NCBI RefSeq assembly: GCF_009729095.1
Contig: NZ_VTGX01000001.1
Coordinates: forward strand, 1-64,000
Direction: 5' to 3'
Source of the DNA: Mycolicibacterium sp. CBMA 247
GTDB lineage: Bacteria > Actinomycetota > Actinomycetes > Mycobacteriales > Mycobacteriaceae
Length of the DNA: 64,000 nucleotides
A model generated the notes under the pieces. It was given only the letters and a program-made list of their open reading frames with translations, had not been told where the DNA came from and did not search any database. This document shows, piece after piece, positions 8,603 through 18,387 of this stretch. Position 1 is the first letter of the stretch, and the number at the start of each line of letters is the position of its first letter. Made by a program: the position numbers and the translations under genes.

Positions 8603-9936
8603 GCCTCACCCCGCACGTAGGCATCGATGGTTCCCGAACAGGTGATCTTGTCCCCGCCGAGGTCGGCGTAGCGGGTGATGTCCGGGCCGACGGTCGGACC
8701 CTGGTGACTGCAGTCGCAGACGCCGAAATCGGCGTCGATGCGGTCTCCGGAGATCACCCCACCCCACCGGCCGTCCAGCGACAGGTCGAAGAACGCGCCC
8801 CGGGCCTGCACCGGCCCCGAGGAGGTGTCGACGAGATTCTCGCCGGGTTCGTCGAGCGGTAGGAGCAGGACCCACGGCGGCACGTGGTAGCGCCCGGCCC
8901 GGCACTTCGGGAACGGGGTGTTCAGTTCCTGCATCGTGTAGAAGTGGTACACCCGTTCCTCGGCGATGTTGAACGTGTCGAAGATGTACTCGCGGTAGTC
9001 CGGCGGCAGCGCTGCACCTTTGAGGCCACCGGCCACGAGCAGCGCGGTGTCGTCGCGGAAGTCGGTGCCGGAGAAGCCTTTTGCCCGTACCCCCTGGGCG
9101 GCCTGGTAGAGCGAGGCGAACATTCCGGTCAGTAGCAGTTGGCGTTCGCGGCTGGCGATCAGCTCGTCGACTGCCTCGGCGGTCGCGGTGTCCATTTCGC
9201 TCTGCCGCCCGGCGCTGGTGGTCTCGAAGGCGGTGATCTCCGACGGGCTGGCCGCTCCGTCGGCGATGCGGCGGCGCAGATCGATCATGCCCATGATGGA
9301 GCCGACCGAGATGGGGTCGACGGGCAGCTGATAGCTGTCGGCCTCGGTGGAGAACGCCTCCACCAGTGCAATCCGGGTACGTTCATTGCGTTCGACGTTG
9401 GTGCGCGGCCCCAGGCCGAACAGCTTGCGGCTGCCGTCGGCCGGGATCCCGGTGGCCCAGGTCAATCCGGTGACGTTGGCTCGCGCGGCGACATCCAGGT
9501 CGGATTCCGAGCAGGCGATCATGGCTGGTTTTCCAGTGGTGCCGCTGGAGCAGGTCAGATAGCAGCCGACCGATTCCATCCGGGCGACGAAGTCGTCGAG
9601 CCCGGCGATCCCGTCGACGTCGATACCCGCTGGATCACAGGCGGAGACCGTGCCCACCCACTTGGCCATCCGGTCCCACCGGCCATCGGCCAGCCAGCTC
9701 TGCGCGTAGCTCTTGTAGGCACTGTGCGCGAACAGCAGCGGCACCAGATCCTCGCGTTGGGCGATCTTGGTGATCTCTGCGGACTGAGCGCGGTTGCGCA
9801 GCAGCGGGATCCGTTCAACGCGCGCGGCGAATCGTTCGTTGACGGCCTCGATCTGCAGTGCCTGCACGTCGGCTGGCGCGATGTCGTAGCGGTCCGGGGC
9901 GACCTGCAAGGCGAGGAGTTGGTCGACAGCGGTCAT
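8599..9936 (-). CDS. LuxE-like acyl-protein synthetase / acyl-adenylating enzyme
   Basis: A 445-residue protein with the adenylation P-loop CYLTCSSGTTGKPAM (about 126-140) and the overall LuxE/PaaK layout (LFAHSAYKSY, YHFYTMQELNTPFPKC). LuxE activates a carboxylic acid as acyl-AMP and passes it to its own Cys and on to LuxC. C-terminal cysteines in CDCSHQG and KITCSGT are candidate acyl carriers (inference). It is first gene of the luxE-luxC operon, divergent from a TetR gene across 75 bp. Confidence 0.85.
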   Translation of the reverse strand: MTAVDQLLALQVAPDRYDIAPADVQALQIEAVNERFAARVERIPLLRNRAQSAEITKIAQREDLVPLLFAHSAYKSYAQSWLADGRWDRMAKWVGTVSACDPAGIDVDGIAGLDDFVARMESVGCYLTCSSGTTGKPAMIACSESDLDVAARANVTGLTWATGIPADGSRKLFGLGPRTNVERNERTRIALVEAFSTEADSYQLPVDPISVGSIMGMIDLRRRIADGAASPSEITAFETTSAGRQSEMDTATAEAVDELIASRERQLLLTGMFASLYQAAQGVRAKGFSGTDFRDDTALLVAGGLKGAALPPDYREYIFDTFNIAEERVYHFYTMQELNTPFPKCRAGRYHVPPWVLLLPLDEPGENLVDTSSGPVQARGAFFDLSLDGRWGGVISGDRIDADFGVCDCSHQGPTVGPDITRYADLGGDKITCSGTIDAYVRGEA

Positions 9937-9970
9937 GGTGACTCCTGAAATGAATGGGACGAATCCAGAT

Positions 9971-9995
9971 TAATAGCACCTAGTGCGTTTCATTA
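9971..9995. promoter_or_regulatory. candidate TetR operator between luxE-like and TetR genes
   Basis: The intergenic region has GCAC-cta-GTGC (9976-9986), flanked by TAAT and ATTA, which gives a partly symmetric 25-bp element. It sits between the divergent starts and would cover both promoters. The symmetry is imperfect outside the core, so this is a weak call. Confidence 0.35.
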
Positions 9996-10011
9996 CTGCT
10001 AATATGCCCTC

Positions 10012-10653
10012 ATGCCCCAGAGCTCGTCAAGGCCCCGCGCGGGCCGGCCCACCCGGGAGCAGGCCGAAAAGCGACACCGCGAGCTACTCGACTGCGCCCT
10101 GGAAGTGTTCCTGGACAACGGATTCGAGCGTTCCACCATCGAAGGCATCGCGGCGGCCGCCGGCATGGCCAAGCGCACCATCTACGGCCTCTACCCCGAC
10201 AAATCCGCGCTGTTCGAAGCCGCGGTGCAACGCGCCGTGGACCGATGGCTGGTCCCGATCGAGACGCTGCGCGCGGCCGAGACCGACAACCTGGAGGAAA
10301 CCCTGCTCGCCATCGGCCGGATCCGGTTGGCCGGCATCACCAGTCCCGCCGGTATCGCACTGCAGCGCATCCTCAACGCGGAGGGCAATCGGTTCCCCCG
10401 ACTGTTCCGGCTCGTCTATGACCAGGGCACCCTGCCCGCGCTGACGTTCATCGCCGAGGTCCTCACCCGGCACGCCGAGGCCGGGATCATCGAGATCGAC
10501 GATCCCGCGGTAGTCGGAAGCGCGTTCCTGAGCATGGTCGTCGGCGGCCCCGCCACCGGCGCACTGTGGGGCGTGGCCTGGGATCCCGACGATCTGGACA
10601 AGCGCATGCGCACCTACGTACGACTGTTCCTCGACGGGGTTCGCCCGCGATGA
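10012..10653 (+). CDS. TetR/AcrR family regulator
   Basis: A 213-residue protein with a basic N-terminus and helix-turn-helix STIEGIAAAAGMAKRTIYGLYPDKSALF (about 42-69), then a C-terminal domain with FLSMVVGGPATGALWG typical of the AefR-like group. It lies in the middle of the cluster, divergent from luxEC and 111 bp upstream of the CMD-dehydrogenase-SDR operon, so it is the likely local regulator. The effector is unknown. Confidence 0.9.
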   Translation: MPQSSSRPRAGRPTREQAEKRHRELLDCALEVFLDNGFERSTIEGIAAAAGMAKRTIYGLYPDKSALFEAAVQRAVDRWLVPIETLRAAETDNLEETLLAIGRIRLAGITSPAGIALQRILNAEGNRFPRLFRLVYDQGTLPALTFIAEVLTRHAEAGIIEIDDPAVVGSAFLSMVVGGPATGALWGVAWDPDDLDKRMRTYVRLFLDGVRPR

Positions 10654-10764
10654 CCGAGTGTGAAGACACCGGCAAGCCGCTGAGCCAGGCCCGCACCGAC
10701 ATCAACGTGGTAGCCCTGTGATCCGCACAGATTTGTGAACCGCACGAACAATCGAAAGGGAGCG

Positions 10765-11160
10765 ATGGATCAGGACATGTACGACAAGGGATTGGCGATC
10801 CGCACGGCGGTCCTCGGTGAGGAGTATGTCCGCAAGGCGGCCGGGAACGTCGACGCGTTCTCCAAGCCACTGCAGGACCTGGTCACCGAGTACTGCTGGG
10901 GTGCGGTGTGGGGTCGCGAAGGACTGGAACTGAAGACCCGCAGCATGCTGAACCTGGCGATGATCGCCGTGCTCAACCGGCCGAACGAGTTGAGCACGCA
11001 CATCCGGGGCGCGATCACCAACGGCGTCACCCGTGACGAGATCTGCGAGATCTTCCTGCAGGTCGGCATCTACGCGGGTATCCCGGCCGCAGTCGACAGC
11101 TTCCGGCTGGCCCGGGCCGTCTTCGCCGACCTCGACGAGAGCCCGGCAGCAGATGAGTGA
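10765..11160 (+). CDS. carboxymuconolactone decarboxylase (CMD) family protein
   Basis: A 131-residue helical CMD/AhpD-like protein. The motif HIRGAITNGVTRDEICEIFLQVGIYAGIPAAVDSFRLA matches 4-carboxymuconolactone decarboxylases, but there is no CxxC of the peroxidase AhpD, so a decarboxylase or isomerase-like role is more likely. A GTG at 10735 is in frame, but AAAGGGAG at 10755-10762 sets the ATG at 10765. The end overlaps the next gene by 8 nt. PcaC function cannot be assumed; no other protocatechuate genes are present. Confidence 0.85.
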   Translation: MDQDMYDKGLAIRTAVLGEEYVRKAAGNVDAFSKPLQDLVTEYCWGAVWGREGLELKTRSMLNLAMIAVLNRPNELSTHIRGAITNGVTRDEICEIFLQVGIYAGIPAAVDSFRLARAVFADLDESPAADE

Positions 11161-12055
11161 CCCGATCGGCTTCATCGGCCTTGGCAACATGGGCTTTCCG
11201 ATGATGGGCCGGCTGCTGGCGGCCGGCCACCCGGTCGTGGCCTTCGACGTGCGCGAGGACGTGCTCGCCAAAGCGACCGCATTGGGCGCTCAGCCGGCCG
11301 AGTCGGTGCGTGCGGTGGCCGACCAGACCGCGACGGTACTGGCGAGCCTGCCCACCCCACAGGTGTCCGAGGCCGTCGTCGCCGAGCTGGTCGCCGACCT
11401 CACCGCTGCCTCACGGGTCCGGCGCTTCGTCGACCTGTCCACGGTGGGAGGACAAGCGGCACAACGCAATAACGCCGTTCTCGGCGCACAGGGCATCGCC
11501 GCGCTGGACAGCCCGGTCAGCGGCGGAATGCACGGTGCCCAGGCCGGCACCCTGGCGGTGATGGTGTCCGGTCCACGCGCGGAATTCGATTCACTGGTGC
11601 CGGTTTTCGAGGTGCTCGGGCGGGCGATCTTCGTCTCCGAGCAGCCCGGTGCCGCACAGACCATGAAGTTGATCAACAACCTGATGGCCGCCACCACGCT
11701 GGCCGCGACCGCCGAGGTGATGGTGATGGGCGTGAAGGCCGGTCTCGACGCCGACGTGATGATCGACGTCCTCAACGCCGGATCGGGCGGCACGCACGCC
11801 AGCCGGGACAAGTTCCCGCGTGCGGTACTCCCCCGCACCTTCGACTACGGGTTCGCCACCGGCTTGATGGCCAAAGACGTCCGGCTGTACCTGGATGAGG
11901 CCACCACCCTTGGACTGCCGGTCGAGATGGCCGGGACAGTGCAACGGATCTGGGAGCAGACGCTGCGCGCCGAGGGCCCCGAATCCGACTTCACCTCCGT
12001 GATCAAGCCGATGGAGAGGACCGCGGGCGTGATCGTCGAGGGCGGACACCGATGA
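11153..12055 (+). CDS. 3-hydroxyisobutyrate dehydrogenase-like NAD(P)-dependent oxidoreductase
   Basis: A 300-residue beta-hydroxyacid dehydrogenase. It starts with IGFIGLGNMGFPMMGRLL (Rossmann), has the substrate motif LDSPVSGGMHGAQAGTLAVMVSG (about 120), and the catalytic Lys in AQTMKLINN (about 172). It acts on a 3-hydroxy- or related short acid, precise substrate unknown. The ATG lies inside the end of the CMD gene, and its stop overlaps the following SDR by 4 nt, so translation is coupled. Confidence 0.9.
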   Translation: MSDPIGFIGLGNMGFPMMGRLLAAGHPVVAFDVREDVLAKATALGAQPAESVRAVADQTATVLASLPTPQVSEAVVAELVADLTAASRVRRFVDLSTVGGQAAQRNNAVLGAQGIAALDSPVSGGMHGAQAGTLAVMVSGPRAEFDSLVPVFEVLGRAIFVSEQPGAAQTMKLINNLMAATTLAATAEVMVMGVKAGLDADVMIDVLNAGSGGTHASRDKFPRAVLPRTFDYGFATGLMAKDVRLYLDEATTLGLPVEMAGTVQRIWEQTLRAEGPESDFTSVIKPMERTAGVIVEGGHR

Positions 12056-12963
12056 GCACCCCGACCGCGGCACACGTCGTGGAGAATCTGGACCTGAGTC
12101 TCAAGACGTGTGTGATCACCGGAGCGTCGTCGGGGCTCGGCCGGGAATCCGCCCGGGCCTTGGCCTCGGCCGGGGCGCATGTGGTGTTGGCGGCGCGCAA
12201 TGACGACGCGATCGGCAAGACGTGCGACTGGATTCGGGCCGAGCTGCCCGAGGCGCGCCTGTCCAGCGTTGTCGTCGACCTCGCCTCCCTGACCAGCGTC
12301 GGCGTCGCCGCACAGCAGATCGCCGATGCCGCTCCGGTGATCGACGTGCTGATGAACAACGCCGGCGTGATGTTCACCCCATTCAGCCGTACCCAGGATG
12401 GCTTCGAAATGCAGTTCGGGACAAACCATCTGGGCCACTTCGCGCTGACCGCGCTGCTGCAGCCACAGTTCGTCGAGGGTACCCGCATCGTCAACCTGTC
12501 CTCCGAGGGCCACCGTCTCGGTGACATCGATCTGGCCGATCCCAACTGGCAGCACCGTGACTACGACAAGTTCTCCGCGTACGGTGCGGCCAAGACCGCC
12601 AACATCCTGCACGCCGTCGCGCTCGATCAGCGGCTGCACAATCGGGGAGTCCGTGCGTTCGCCGTGCACCCGGGCATGGTGGCCACCAACCTGGCCCGGC
12701 ACATGTCCCGCGCCGATGTGGTGGCCGTCAGCGGTCAGGCTCGCTCGCACGCCATCGACGTATTGACGCCCGAGCAGGGCGCGGCCACCCAGGTGTGGGC
12801 GGCGGTCAGCACCGGCCTCGACCACAGCGCTGGCCTGTACCTGGCCGATTGCACGGTACGCACCGATGCCGAGCCCTATGCAACTGATCCGGACCGGGCC
12901 GAAGAGCTGTGGGAAATATCGGAATCCCTGTGCGCGACGGTTATTTCTTCAGCGGGGCGCTGA
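12052..12963 (+). CDS. SDR family oxidoreductase (retinol-dehydrogenase-like)
   Basis: A 303-residue classical SDR with TGASSGLG (about 23-30), NNAGVM, SSEGH, and the catalytic YGAAK. The extra C-terminal length and HPGMVATNLARHM are typical of the RDH/WWOX-like group. It is third gene of the CMD operon (ATGA overlap with the preceding gene). Its 3' end overlaps the convergent GT39 gene by 23 nt. Confidence 0.92.
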   Translation: MSTPTAAHVVENLDLSLKTCVITGASSGLGRESARALASAGAHVVLAARNDDAIGKTCDWIRAELPEARLSSVVVDLASLTSVGVAAQQIADAAPVIDVLMNNAGVMFTPFSRTQDGFEMQFGTNHLGHFALTALLQPQFVEGTRIVNLSSEGHRLGDIDLADPNWQHRDYDKFSAYGAAKTANILHAVALDQRLHNRGVRAFAVHPGMVATNLARHMSRADVVAVSGQARSHAIDVLTPEQGAATQVWAAVSTGLDHSAGLYLADCTVRTDAEPYATDPDRAEELWEISESLCATVISSAGR

Positions 12964-14845
12964 GGTCGTACACCGTGTCCGAGCCCACCTTGGTCGCCGT
13001 GAAGTTCGCTTTCACCCAGTCGGAGATGTCGGTGTGGGAGTTGTTTCCAAAGAAGCCGCCGTGGTCCTTGTCCTTGGGCTCCGGCAGGATGTAGTAGGCG
13101 ATCTGCCGGTCGGCGACGTAGGTCTGGAACTGCTCCAGAGTCGGCGCCGGATCACTTCCGGTGAAGCCACCGATCGCCATCACCGCCGTGTTGGTGGACA
13201 ATTCGAGGCTGGCGGCAGCCCCGGATCGGTTGATGGCCGCCGACCACTTGGTGTGAGTGCCCCGCAGCATCGCGTCCACGTCAGGATTGTCGGTGTACCA
13301 GCTGTGGCCATGGTTATCGTCGGGATCGGCGGGCCCCACGGTCGGACCGCCGCCGGTGTGCGCCTGCCCCAGGGTGGCCACGGTGTAGGCCGTCGTTCCA
13401 GCCAGTCCACCGATCAGCGCGACCGCCAGTGCGACGGTTGCCGTTACGCGGTTTCCCGCACGCAACGCCCATAGCAGGGCAACAGTGGCCGCGACGGCCA
13501 CCAGCAAGATCGCCCACCGCAGGGGTGGCAGCCACGACGCATTGCGGCCCAGGATCCAGAAGCTCCACGCCGCGGTGCCCAGAAACATTGTGGCCAAACC
13601 GATCTGGCCCAGTCGGTCGTCGCGCCGGCGCCACATCTCGTGGATGCCGATGGCGAACATCGCCGCAACGGCCGGGGCCAGGGACAGGCAGTAGTAGGGA
13701 TGCACGTTGGTCTTCATGAAGCTCAGCACCAGACCGTCGCTCACCAGCCAGGTGCCGAACAGGATGGTGCCGGCCCGCACGGTGTCGGTGCGCGGCGCCC
13801 GGCCGCGCGACACCAGTACCAGCACCACCGCCAGCAGCGCCGCGGGCACCAGCCAGCCGATCTCGAAACCGAACTCGCCGGTAAACAATCGCGGCAGGCC
13901 CTGGGTCTGGTTGCCGAAGCCACCGTGATGCTGGGCGGCAGCGGCGGCCGCGCCGGTCGCCGGCTGGGCATCGGGATTCATGCCGTAGTGGTTGTGGCCG
14001 AGGACGCGACCGAATCCGTTGTAGCCCAGCACCAGGTTCATGAAGTTGTTGTCGGTCGAACCGGCAAGGTAAGGCCGCGAGGACGCCGGCCAGAGCAGCG
14101 TGAGCAGCACATACCAGCCCGACGATGCGAAGAACGCGACCAGCGAGCCGAGCAGGTGCAGCAGGCGGCGGCGCACCGGGACGGCCGCGGCCACCAGGTA
14201 CACCAGACCGATGGCAGGCATGACCATCAGCCCTTCGAGCATCTTGGCCAGGAAGGCGAAACCGAGCGCGACACCGGCGAGGGCCATCCAGCGTCCGCCG
14301 TGGCTCTCCAGGGCACGCACCGCGCAGTAGGCGGCGGCCGTCATCAACAACACCATCACCGCGTCGGGGTTGTTGAACCGGAACATCAGCGCGGTCACCG
14401 GCATGAGGGCCAGCGCGGCGCCGGCCAGCAGCGCGGCACGGGGTCCGCTGATCCGGCGCACCGCCCCGTAGAGCAGCGCGACCGCGGCCACGGCCATCAA
14501 TGCTTCCGGGATGAGCATGCTGGCACTGCTGAACCCGAACAGCTGGCCCGAGAGCGCCATCACCCACTGCGACACCGGCGGTTTGTCCACGGTGATGAAG
14601 TTGTTCGGATCCAGGGATCCGAACAGCCACGCCTCCCAGTTGGTCGACCCGGCCTGTACCGCGGCGGCGTAGAAGTCGTTACCCATCCCGTTGACGGTGA
14701 TGTTCCACAGGTAGGCCACGGTCGTGGCGATCAGCAGAGCCGGCAGCGCCAGGCGCTCACGAGTGATCCGCGAGGCGTTACGCGAAGCACTGCGCGGGGT
14801 TTCCTGGGCGGGCTCGGCCGAGGCGTCGTCAAGCATCGTCGTCAC
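12941..14845 (-). CDS. GT39-type membrane glycosyltransferase
   Basis: A 634-residue polytopic protein related to the ArnT/PMT family (GT-C fold). The first extracytoplasmic loop holds MGNDFYAAAVQAGSTNWEAWLFGS, where the Asp is the likely catalytic acid, followed by ITVDKPP. About 10-12 membrane helices follow, then a soluble C-terminal domain (about 480-634) with ALELSTN/GFTGSDPAPTLEQF segments. It probably transfers a sugar from a polyprenyl-phosphate donor on the outer face. The start is GTG at 14845, without a clear SD. It is monocistronic. Confidence 0.88.
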   Translation of the reverse strand: MTTMLDDASAEPAQETPRSASRNASRITRERLALPALLIATTVAYLWNITVNGMGNDFYAAAVQAGSTNWEAWLFGSLDPNNFITVDKPPVSQWVMALSGQLFGFSSASMLIPEALMAVAAVALLYGAVRRISGPRAALLAGAALALMPVTALMFRFNNPDAVMVLLMTAAAYCAVRALESHGGRWMALAGVALGFAFLAKMLEGLMVMPAIGLVYLVAAAVPVRRRLLHLLGSLVAFFASSGWYVLLTLLWPASSRPYLAGSTDNNFMNLVLGYNGFGRVLGHNHYGMNPDAQPATGAAAAAAQHHGGFGNQTQGLPRLFTGEFGFEIGWLVPAALLAVVLVLVSRGRAPRTDTVRAGTILFGTWLVSDGLVLSFMKTNVHPYYCLSLAPAVAAMFAIGIHEMWRRRDDRLGQIGLATMFLGTAAWSFWILGRNASWLPPLRWAILLVAVAATVALLWALRAGNRVTATVALAVALIGGLAGTTAYTVATLGQAHTGGGPTVGPADPDDNHGHSWYTDNPDVDAMLRGTHTKWSAAINRSGAAASLELSTNTAVMAIGGFTGSDPAPTLEQFQTYVADRQIAYYILPEPKDKDHGGFFGNNSHTDISDWVKANFTATKVGSDTVYDLSAPLKK

Positions 14846-14913
14846 AGGACCATTAAGTACGGGCCGGCTTTGTCTGAGCTATGTGGCCGCCGTGGCTTTG
14901 CTGTGATCGCTCG

Positions 14914-15495
14914 CTACAGCGAGTCGACGAACAGCTTGTGAATCCGAAGGTCCCCGGTCATCTCGGGGTGAAAAGACGTCGCCAGCATCGAGCCCTGGCG
15001 CACGGCGACGATGTGGTCGGCGGCGCGGGCCAGCACCTTCACGTCGGCACCGACCCGCTCGACCCAGGGCGCCCGGATGAATACGGCATGCACCGGGGTG
15101 TCCAGTCCCTCGAAGTCGATGTCCTCCTCGAAGGAGTCGACCTGACGACCAAAAGCGTTGCGCCGCACCGTCATATCGATGCCCTTCAGAGGAACGGCCT
15201 CGCGCCCGTCGGTGCCGGCGTCCTTGATCTCGCTGGCGAGCAGGATCATCCCGGCGCAGGAGCCGTAGCAGGGCAGCCCCGCGGCGATGCGCGCCCGCAG
15301 CGGTTCGAGCAGATCGAATTCGCGCAGCAGGTGGCTCATCGCGGTGGATTCTCCGCCGGGGATCACCAGGGCGTCGACCGCGTCGAGTTCGGAGAGCCGG
15401 CGCACGGTGCCCGCCTCAGCACCTGCCTCGCGCAGCGCGGCCAGATGTTCGCGAGTGTCGCCCTGCAGCGCGAGCACCCCGACCCGGGGGCTCAC
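14914..15495 (-). CDS. pdxT: pyridoxal 5'-phosphate synthase glutaminase subunit PdxT
   Basis: A 193-residue class I glutamine amidotransferase that supplies ammonia to PdxS. It has VGVLALQGD at the start, PGGES, the catalytic Cys in [12 protein letters not shown], and His/Glu in SFHPEMTGD. The frame is open far upstream, but the GTG at 15495 forms a GTGA overlap with the tesB stop and starts exactly at the conserved N-terminus. Orthologue of Rv2604c. Confidence 0.95.
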   Translation of the reverse strand: MSPRVGVLALQGDTREHLAALREAGAEAGTVRRLSELDAVDALVIPGGESTAMSHLLREFDLLEPLRARIAAGLPCYGSCAGMILLASEIKDAGTDGREAVPLKGIDMTVRRNAFGRQVDSFEEDIDFEGLDTPVHAVFIRAPWVERVGADVKVLARAADHIVAVRQGSMLATSFHPEMTGDLRIHKLFVDSL

Positions 15496-16340
15496 GAGCT
15501 CTCCGCCGGGGCGGAGTTGCGCGCATAGCGGGTCAACCCCTCTTGCATCACCGCTGCCACCATCTCGCCGTAGCGATTGAAGATCTTGCCCTGGGTCAGG
15601 GAACGCCCGCCACATGCCGAGGGCGAGGACTGGTCGTAGAGCAGCCATTCGTCGGCGCGGAACGGCCGCATGAACCACATGGCGTGGTCCAGTGACGCCA
15701 CCATCAGGTTCTTGCGCACATCGAGGTGGTTGACCTGAGCCGAGCCCAGCAGGGTGAGATCGCTCATGTAGGCCAGCGCGCAGATGTGCAGCACGTGGTC
15801 GTCGGGCAGCGGGTCGCGGTGGCGAAACCACACCTGCTGCTGCGATGCCTTGCCCGGCACGCGCGCCACCAGGTCCCGCGGCACGATCCGGACGTCCCAT
15901 TCGTCGAACTGGGCGAAGCCGGCGTCGTCGAACGCTCCCCCGGACCGGAATCCCGGCAGGTCGTCAGGCCCCGGAGCCTCGGGCATGACGTCCTGATGTT
16001 CGATGCCGGTCTGGTCGGTCTGGAAGGACGCCGACATCGTGAAGATCGTCTCGCCGTGCTGGATCGCACTCACCCGACGGGTGCAGAACGAGCCGCCGTC
16101 ACGGATGCGCTCGACGATGTACACGGATGGGGCCCTGGCGTCCCCCGGCCGCAGAAAGTAACCGTGCAGGGAGTGCACCTGGAAAGTCGGGTCAACCGTG
16201 CGCACCGCCGAGACCAGCGATTGACCGGCCACATGGCCGCCGAAGGTGCGCTGCAGGAAACCCGACTCCGGGCTGAACACCCCACCGCGATAGATATTGA
16301 CCTCGAGCTGCTCCAGATCGAGGATCTCTTCAATCGCCAT
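15492..16340 (-). CDS. tesB: acyl-CoA thioesterase II
   Basis: A 282-residue double hot-dog thioesterase with [31 protein letters not shown], and the C-terminal [24 protein letters not shown] motif carrying the catalytic Asp. It cleaves fatty acyl-CoA. It lies between pdxS (9 nt upstream) and pdxT (4-nt overlap), the same order as Rv2606c-Rv2605c-Rv2604c; the co-transcription with B6 synthesis is conserved but unexplained. Confidence 0.95.
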   Translation of the reverse strand: MAIEEILDLEQLEVNIYRGGVFSPESGFLQRTFGGHVAGQSLVSAVRTVDPTFQVHSLHGYFLRPGDARAPSVYIVERIRDGGSFCTRRVSAIQHGETIFTMSASFQTDQTGIEHQDVMPEAPGPDDLPGFRSGGAFDDAGFAQFDEWDVRIVPRDLVARVPGKASQQQVWFRHRDPLPDDHVLHICALAYMSDLTLLGSAQVNHLDVRKNLMVASLDHAMWFMRPFRADEWLLYDQSSPSACGGRSLTQGKIFNRYGEMVAAVMQEGLTRYARNSAPAESS

Positions 16341-16349
16341 ACGAGCTGT

Positions 16350-17261
16350 TTACCAGCCGCGTTCAGCGAGCCGGTGCGGCTGAGCAATCTCCTCGACGTT
16401 GATGCCGACCATGGCCTCACCCAGCCCGCGCGACACCTTGGCCAACACATCGGGATCGTCGTAGAACGTGGTCGCCTTCACGATCGCCGCGGCGCGCTGC
16501 GCCGGGTTGCCCGACTTGAAGATGCCCGACCCGACGAACACACCCTCGGCACCGAGCTGCATCATCATCGCCGCATCGGCCGGGGTCGCGATCCCACCCG
16601 CCGTGAACAACGTCACCGGCAACTTGCCGGACCGGGCCACCTCGACCACCAGGTCATACGGCGCCTGCAGTTCCTTGGCCGCGACGTACAGTTCGTCCTC
16701 GCTCATCGACGTGAGCCGGCGGATCTCGCCACCGATCTTGCGCATGTGGGTGGTGGCGTTGGAGACGTCTCCGGTGCCGGCCTCGCCCTTGGAGCGGATC
16801 ATCGCCGCGCCCTCGGTGAGCCGGCGCAGCGCCTCGCCCAGGTTGGTCGCCCCGCACACGAACGGCACGGTGAACTTCCACTTGTCGATGTGGTTGGTGT
16901 AGTCGGCCGGGGTGAGCACCTCGGACTCGTCGATGTAATCCACACCCAGGCTCTGCAGGATCTGCGCCTCGACGAAGTGCCCGATGCGCGCCTTGGCCAT
17001 CACCGGGATGGTGACCGCATCGATGATGCCCTCGATCATGTCGGGATCGCTCATCCTCGACACCCCGCCCTGCGCGCGGATGTCGGCGGGGACGCGCTCC
17101 AGCGCCATCACCGCCACTGCTCCCGCACCCTCGGCGATCTTCGCCTGCTCAGGGGTGACGACGTCCATGATCACGCCGCCCTTGAGCATCTCAGCCATTC
17201 CGCGCTTCACGCGCGCGGTACCGGTCTGGTTACTTGAACCGTTCTGCGCCGCGGTTTCCAC
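16350..17261 (-). CDS. pdxS: pyridoxal 5'-phosphate synthase lyase subunit PdxS
   Basis: A 303-residue TIM barrel that makes PLP from ribose 5-phosphate, glyceraldehyde 3-phosphate and ammonia from PdxT. It carries [35 protein letters not shown] (catalytic Lys) and [33 protein letters not shown] at 17276 is in frame, but GGAGGAG directly after it lies 6 nt before the GTG at 17261, which is the better start. It is first gene of pdxS-tesB-pdxT. Confidence 0.96.
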   Translation of the reverse strand: METAAQNGSSNQTGTARVKRGMAEMLKGGVIMDVVTPEQAKIAEGAGAVAVMALERVPADIRAQGGVSRMSDPDMIEGIIDAVTIPVMAKARIGHFVEAQILQSLGVDYIDESEVLTPADYTNHIDKWKFTVPFVCGATNLGEALRRLTEGAAMIRSKGEAGTGDVSNATTHMRKIGGEIRRLTSMSEDELYVAAKELQAPYDLVVEVARSGKLPVTLFTAGGIATPADAAMMMQLGAEGVFVGSGIFKSGNPAQRAAAIVKATTFYDDPDVLAKVSRGLGEAMVGINVEEIAQPHRLAERGW

Positions 17262-17326
17262 TGCTATCTCCTCCAAAGTTCTACTGATTCAGTGTAATGG
17301 AGCTGCCAAATCGATTGAATCCGCAG

Positions 17327-18385
17327 TCACCGGATGGCTTGCAGCTCGCGAAACGCAGGTCCACGCGTGTTCGCCAGCGTTGCTGTCGGCTGTTCGGCCA
17401 GTTCATTGGCCTGAGCCAGCAGCTCACCCAGTTGAAGCGGATACACGGCCTCCCCGCCGGCAACCAACTCGGCAATCATTGTCTCATCGCACCAGCGATG
17501 CCCGTGAATGTAGTGCCGTTCCAGCGTCGTGCGGCCCGTTGCCGACGGCTCGAACCGGGCAGTCCGGAGGATGAAGAAGAACTCTTCGCTGCGGATCACC
17601 GAGGCGTTGAAGTCGATGACGGCGTCGCGCCGCCACACCGGCCCGACGAGCTCGGCCGGCGTCGCCTGCAGGCCGGTCTCCTCGGCGAGTTCGCGTGCCG
17701 CGGCGGCCGCCAGGTCCTCGCCGGGATGAACCGCGCCTCCGACGGTGAACCACCACCTCGGCGCGGGCTTGTCCGGGTCGTCGATCGCGGGGTCACTGCC
17801 GCGCAGCAGCAACACCGCGCCGGTTTCGTCGAGCAGCACCACCCGCGCCGAGGTCCGGCGGCTCACCAGATTGGGCACAGCTTGGGCGTCGGGACTCTCG
17901 ACGATCTCGAAATAGCTTGGCAGCGCTGCGGTTCCACCGAGCCGCAGCGCCCGCACCGCGCGGCGTTCCCGCAGTGCCAGGGTGTCGCGGACGGCGTCAT
18001 TGTGGAAGCGCCGGGCCAGCAGCACCCGGGCTTCGGCATCAGCCAGTTCGGCGACCAACGGCACGGGCAGCTCGGCCGGGTCGACCGCGGCCAGGGCGGC
18101 CGAGAGTTCGTTCTCGGCGGCCTCACGCGCGGGACGCGGAGCACGTTCCGCGGCGGCGGCCAGCGCGGCGAGCCGCTTGCCCTGGGGTGCGCCGGCGTAG
18201 GCATCGAGTGCGACGGCCCGGGCCACCACTGCCCGGCGAGCCAGTGCGCCGTCGAGCGCCTGCCAGGACAGGTCGTATCGCACGTGCAGCCGGTCGAGCC
18301 GGTTGGCGGTCTGGTAGGCCCATCCCCCGACCAGCAGCAGGACGACCAGGACGGCCACCGCCGTGATCACTATCCAGGTGGACAT
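17327..18385 (-). CDS. membrane-anchored Nudix hydrolase
   Basis: A 352-residue protein with one N-terminal membrane helix (about 4-24), a helical middle region rich in Ala/Arg (about 45-165), and a C-terminal Nudix domain. The box GAVHPGEDLAAAAARELAEETGL fits GX5EX7REUXEEXGU fully. It corresponds to Rv2609c and sits directly after pimA (2-nt gap) in the PIM operon. The substrate is unknown; a nucleotide-sugar or lipid-linked diphosphate would fit the context (inference). Confidence 0.9.
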   Translation of the reverse strand: MSTWIVITAVAVLVVLLLVGGWAYQTANRLDRLHVRYDLSWQALDGALARRAVVARAVALDAYAGAPQGKRLAALAAAAERAPRPAREAAENELSAALAAVDPAELPVPLVAELADAEARVLLARRFHNDAVRDTLALRERRAVRALRLGGTAALPSYFEIVESPDAQAVPNLVSRRTSARVVLLDETGAVLLLRGSDPAIDDPDKPAPRWWFTVGGAVHPGEDLAAAAARELAEETGLQATPAELVGPVWRRDAVIDFNASVIRSEEFFFILRTARFEPSATGRTTLERHYIHGHRWCDETMIAELVAGGEAVYPLQLGELLAQANELAEQPTATLANTRGPAFRELQAIR

Positions 18386-18387
18386 AA

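Noticed and set aside
7157..9936. Bioluminescence (lux) operon
   Set aside because: Only LuxC- and LuxE-like proteins are present; no LuxA/LuxB luciferase, LuxD or flavin reductase occurs in the window.
10735..11160. PcaC of the protocatechuate pathway or AhpD peroxidase
   Set aside because: The CMD protein has no CxxC for AhpD, and no pca genes are nearby, so only the family name is justified.
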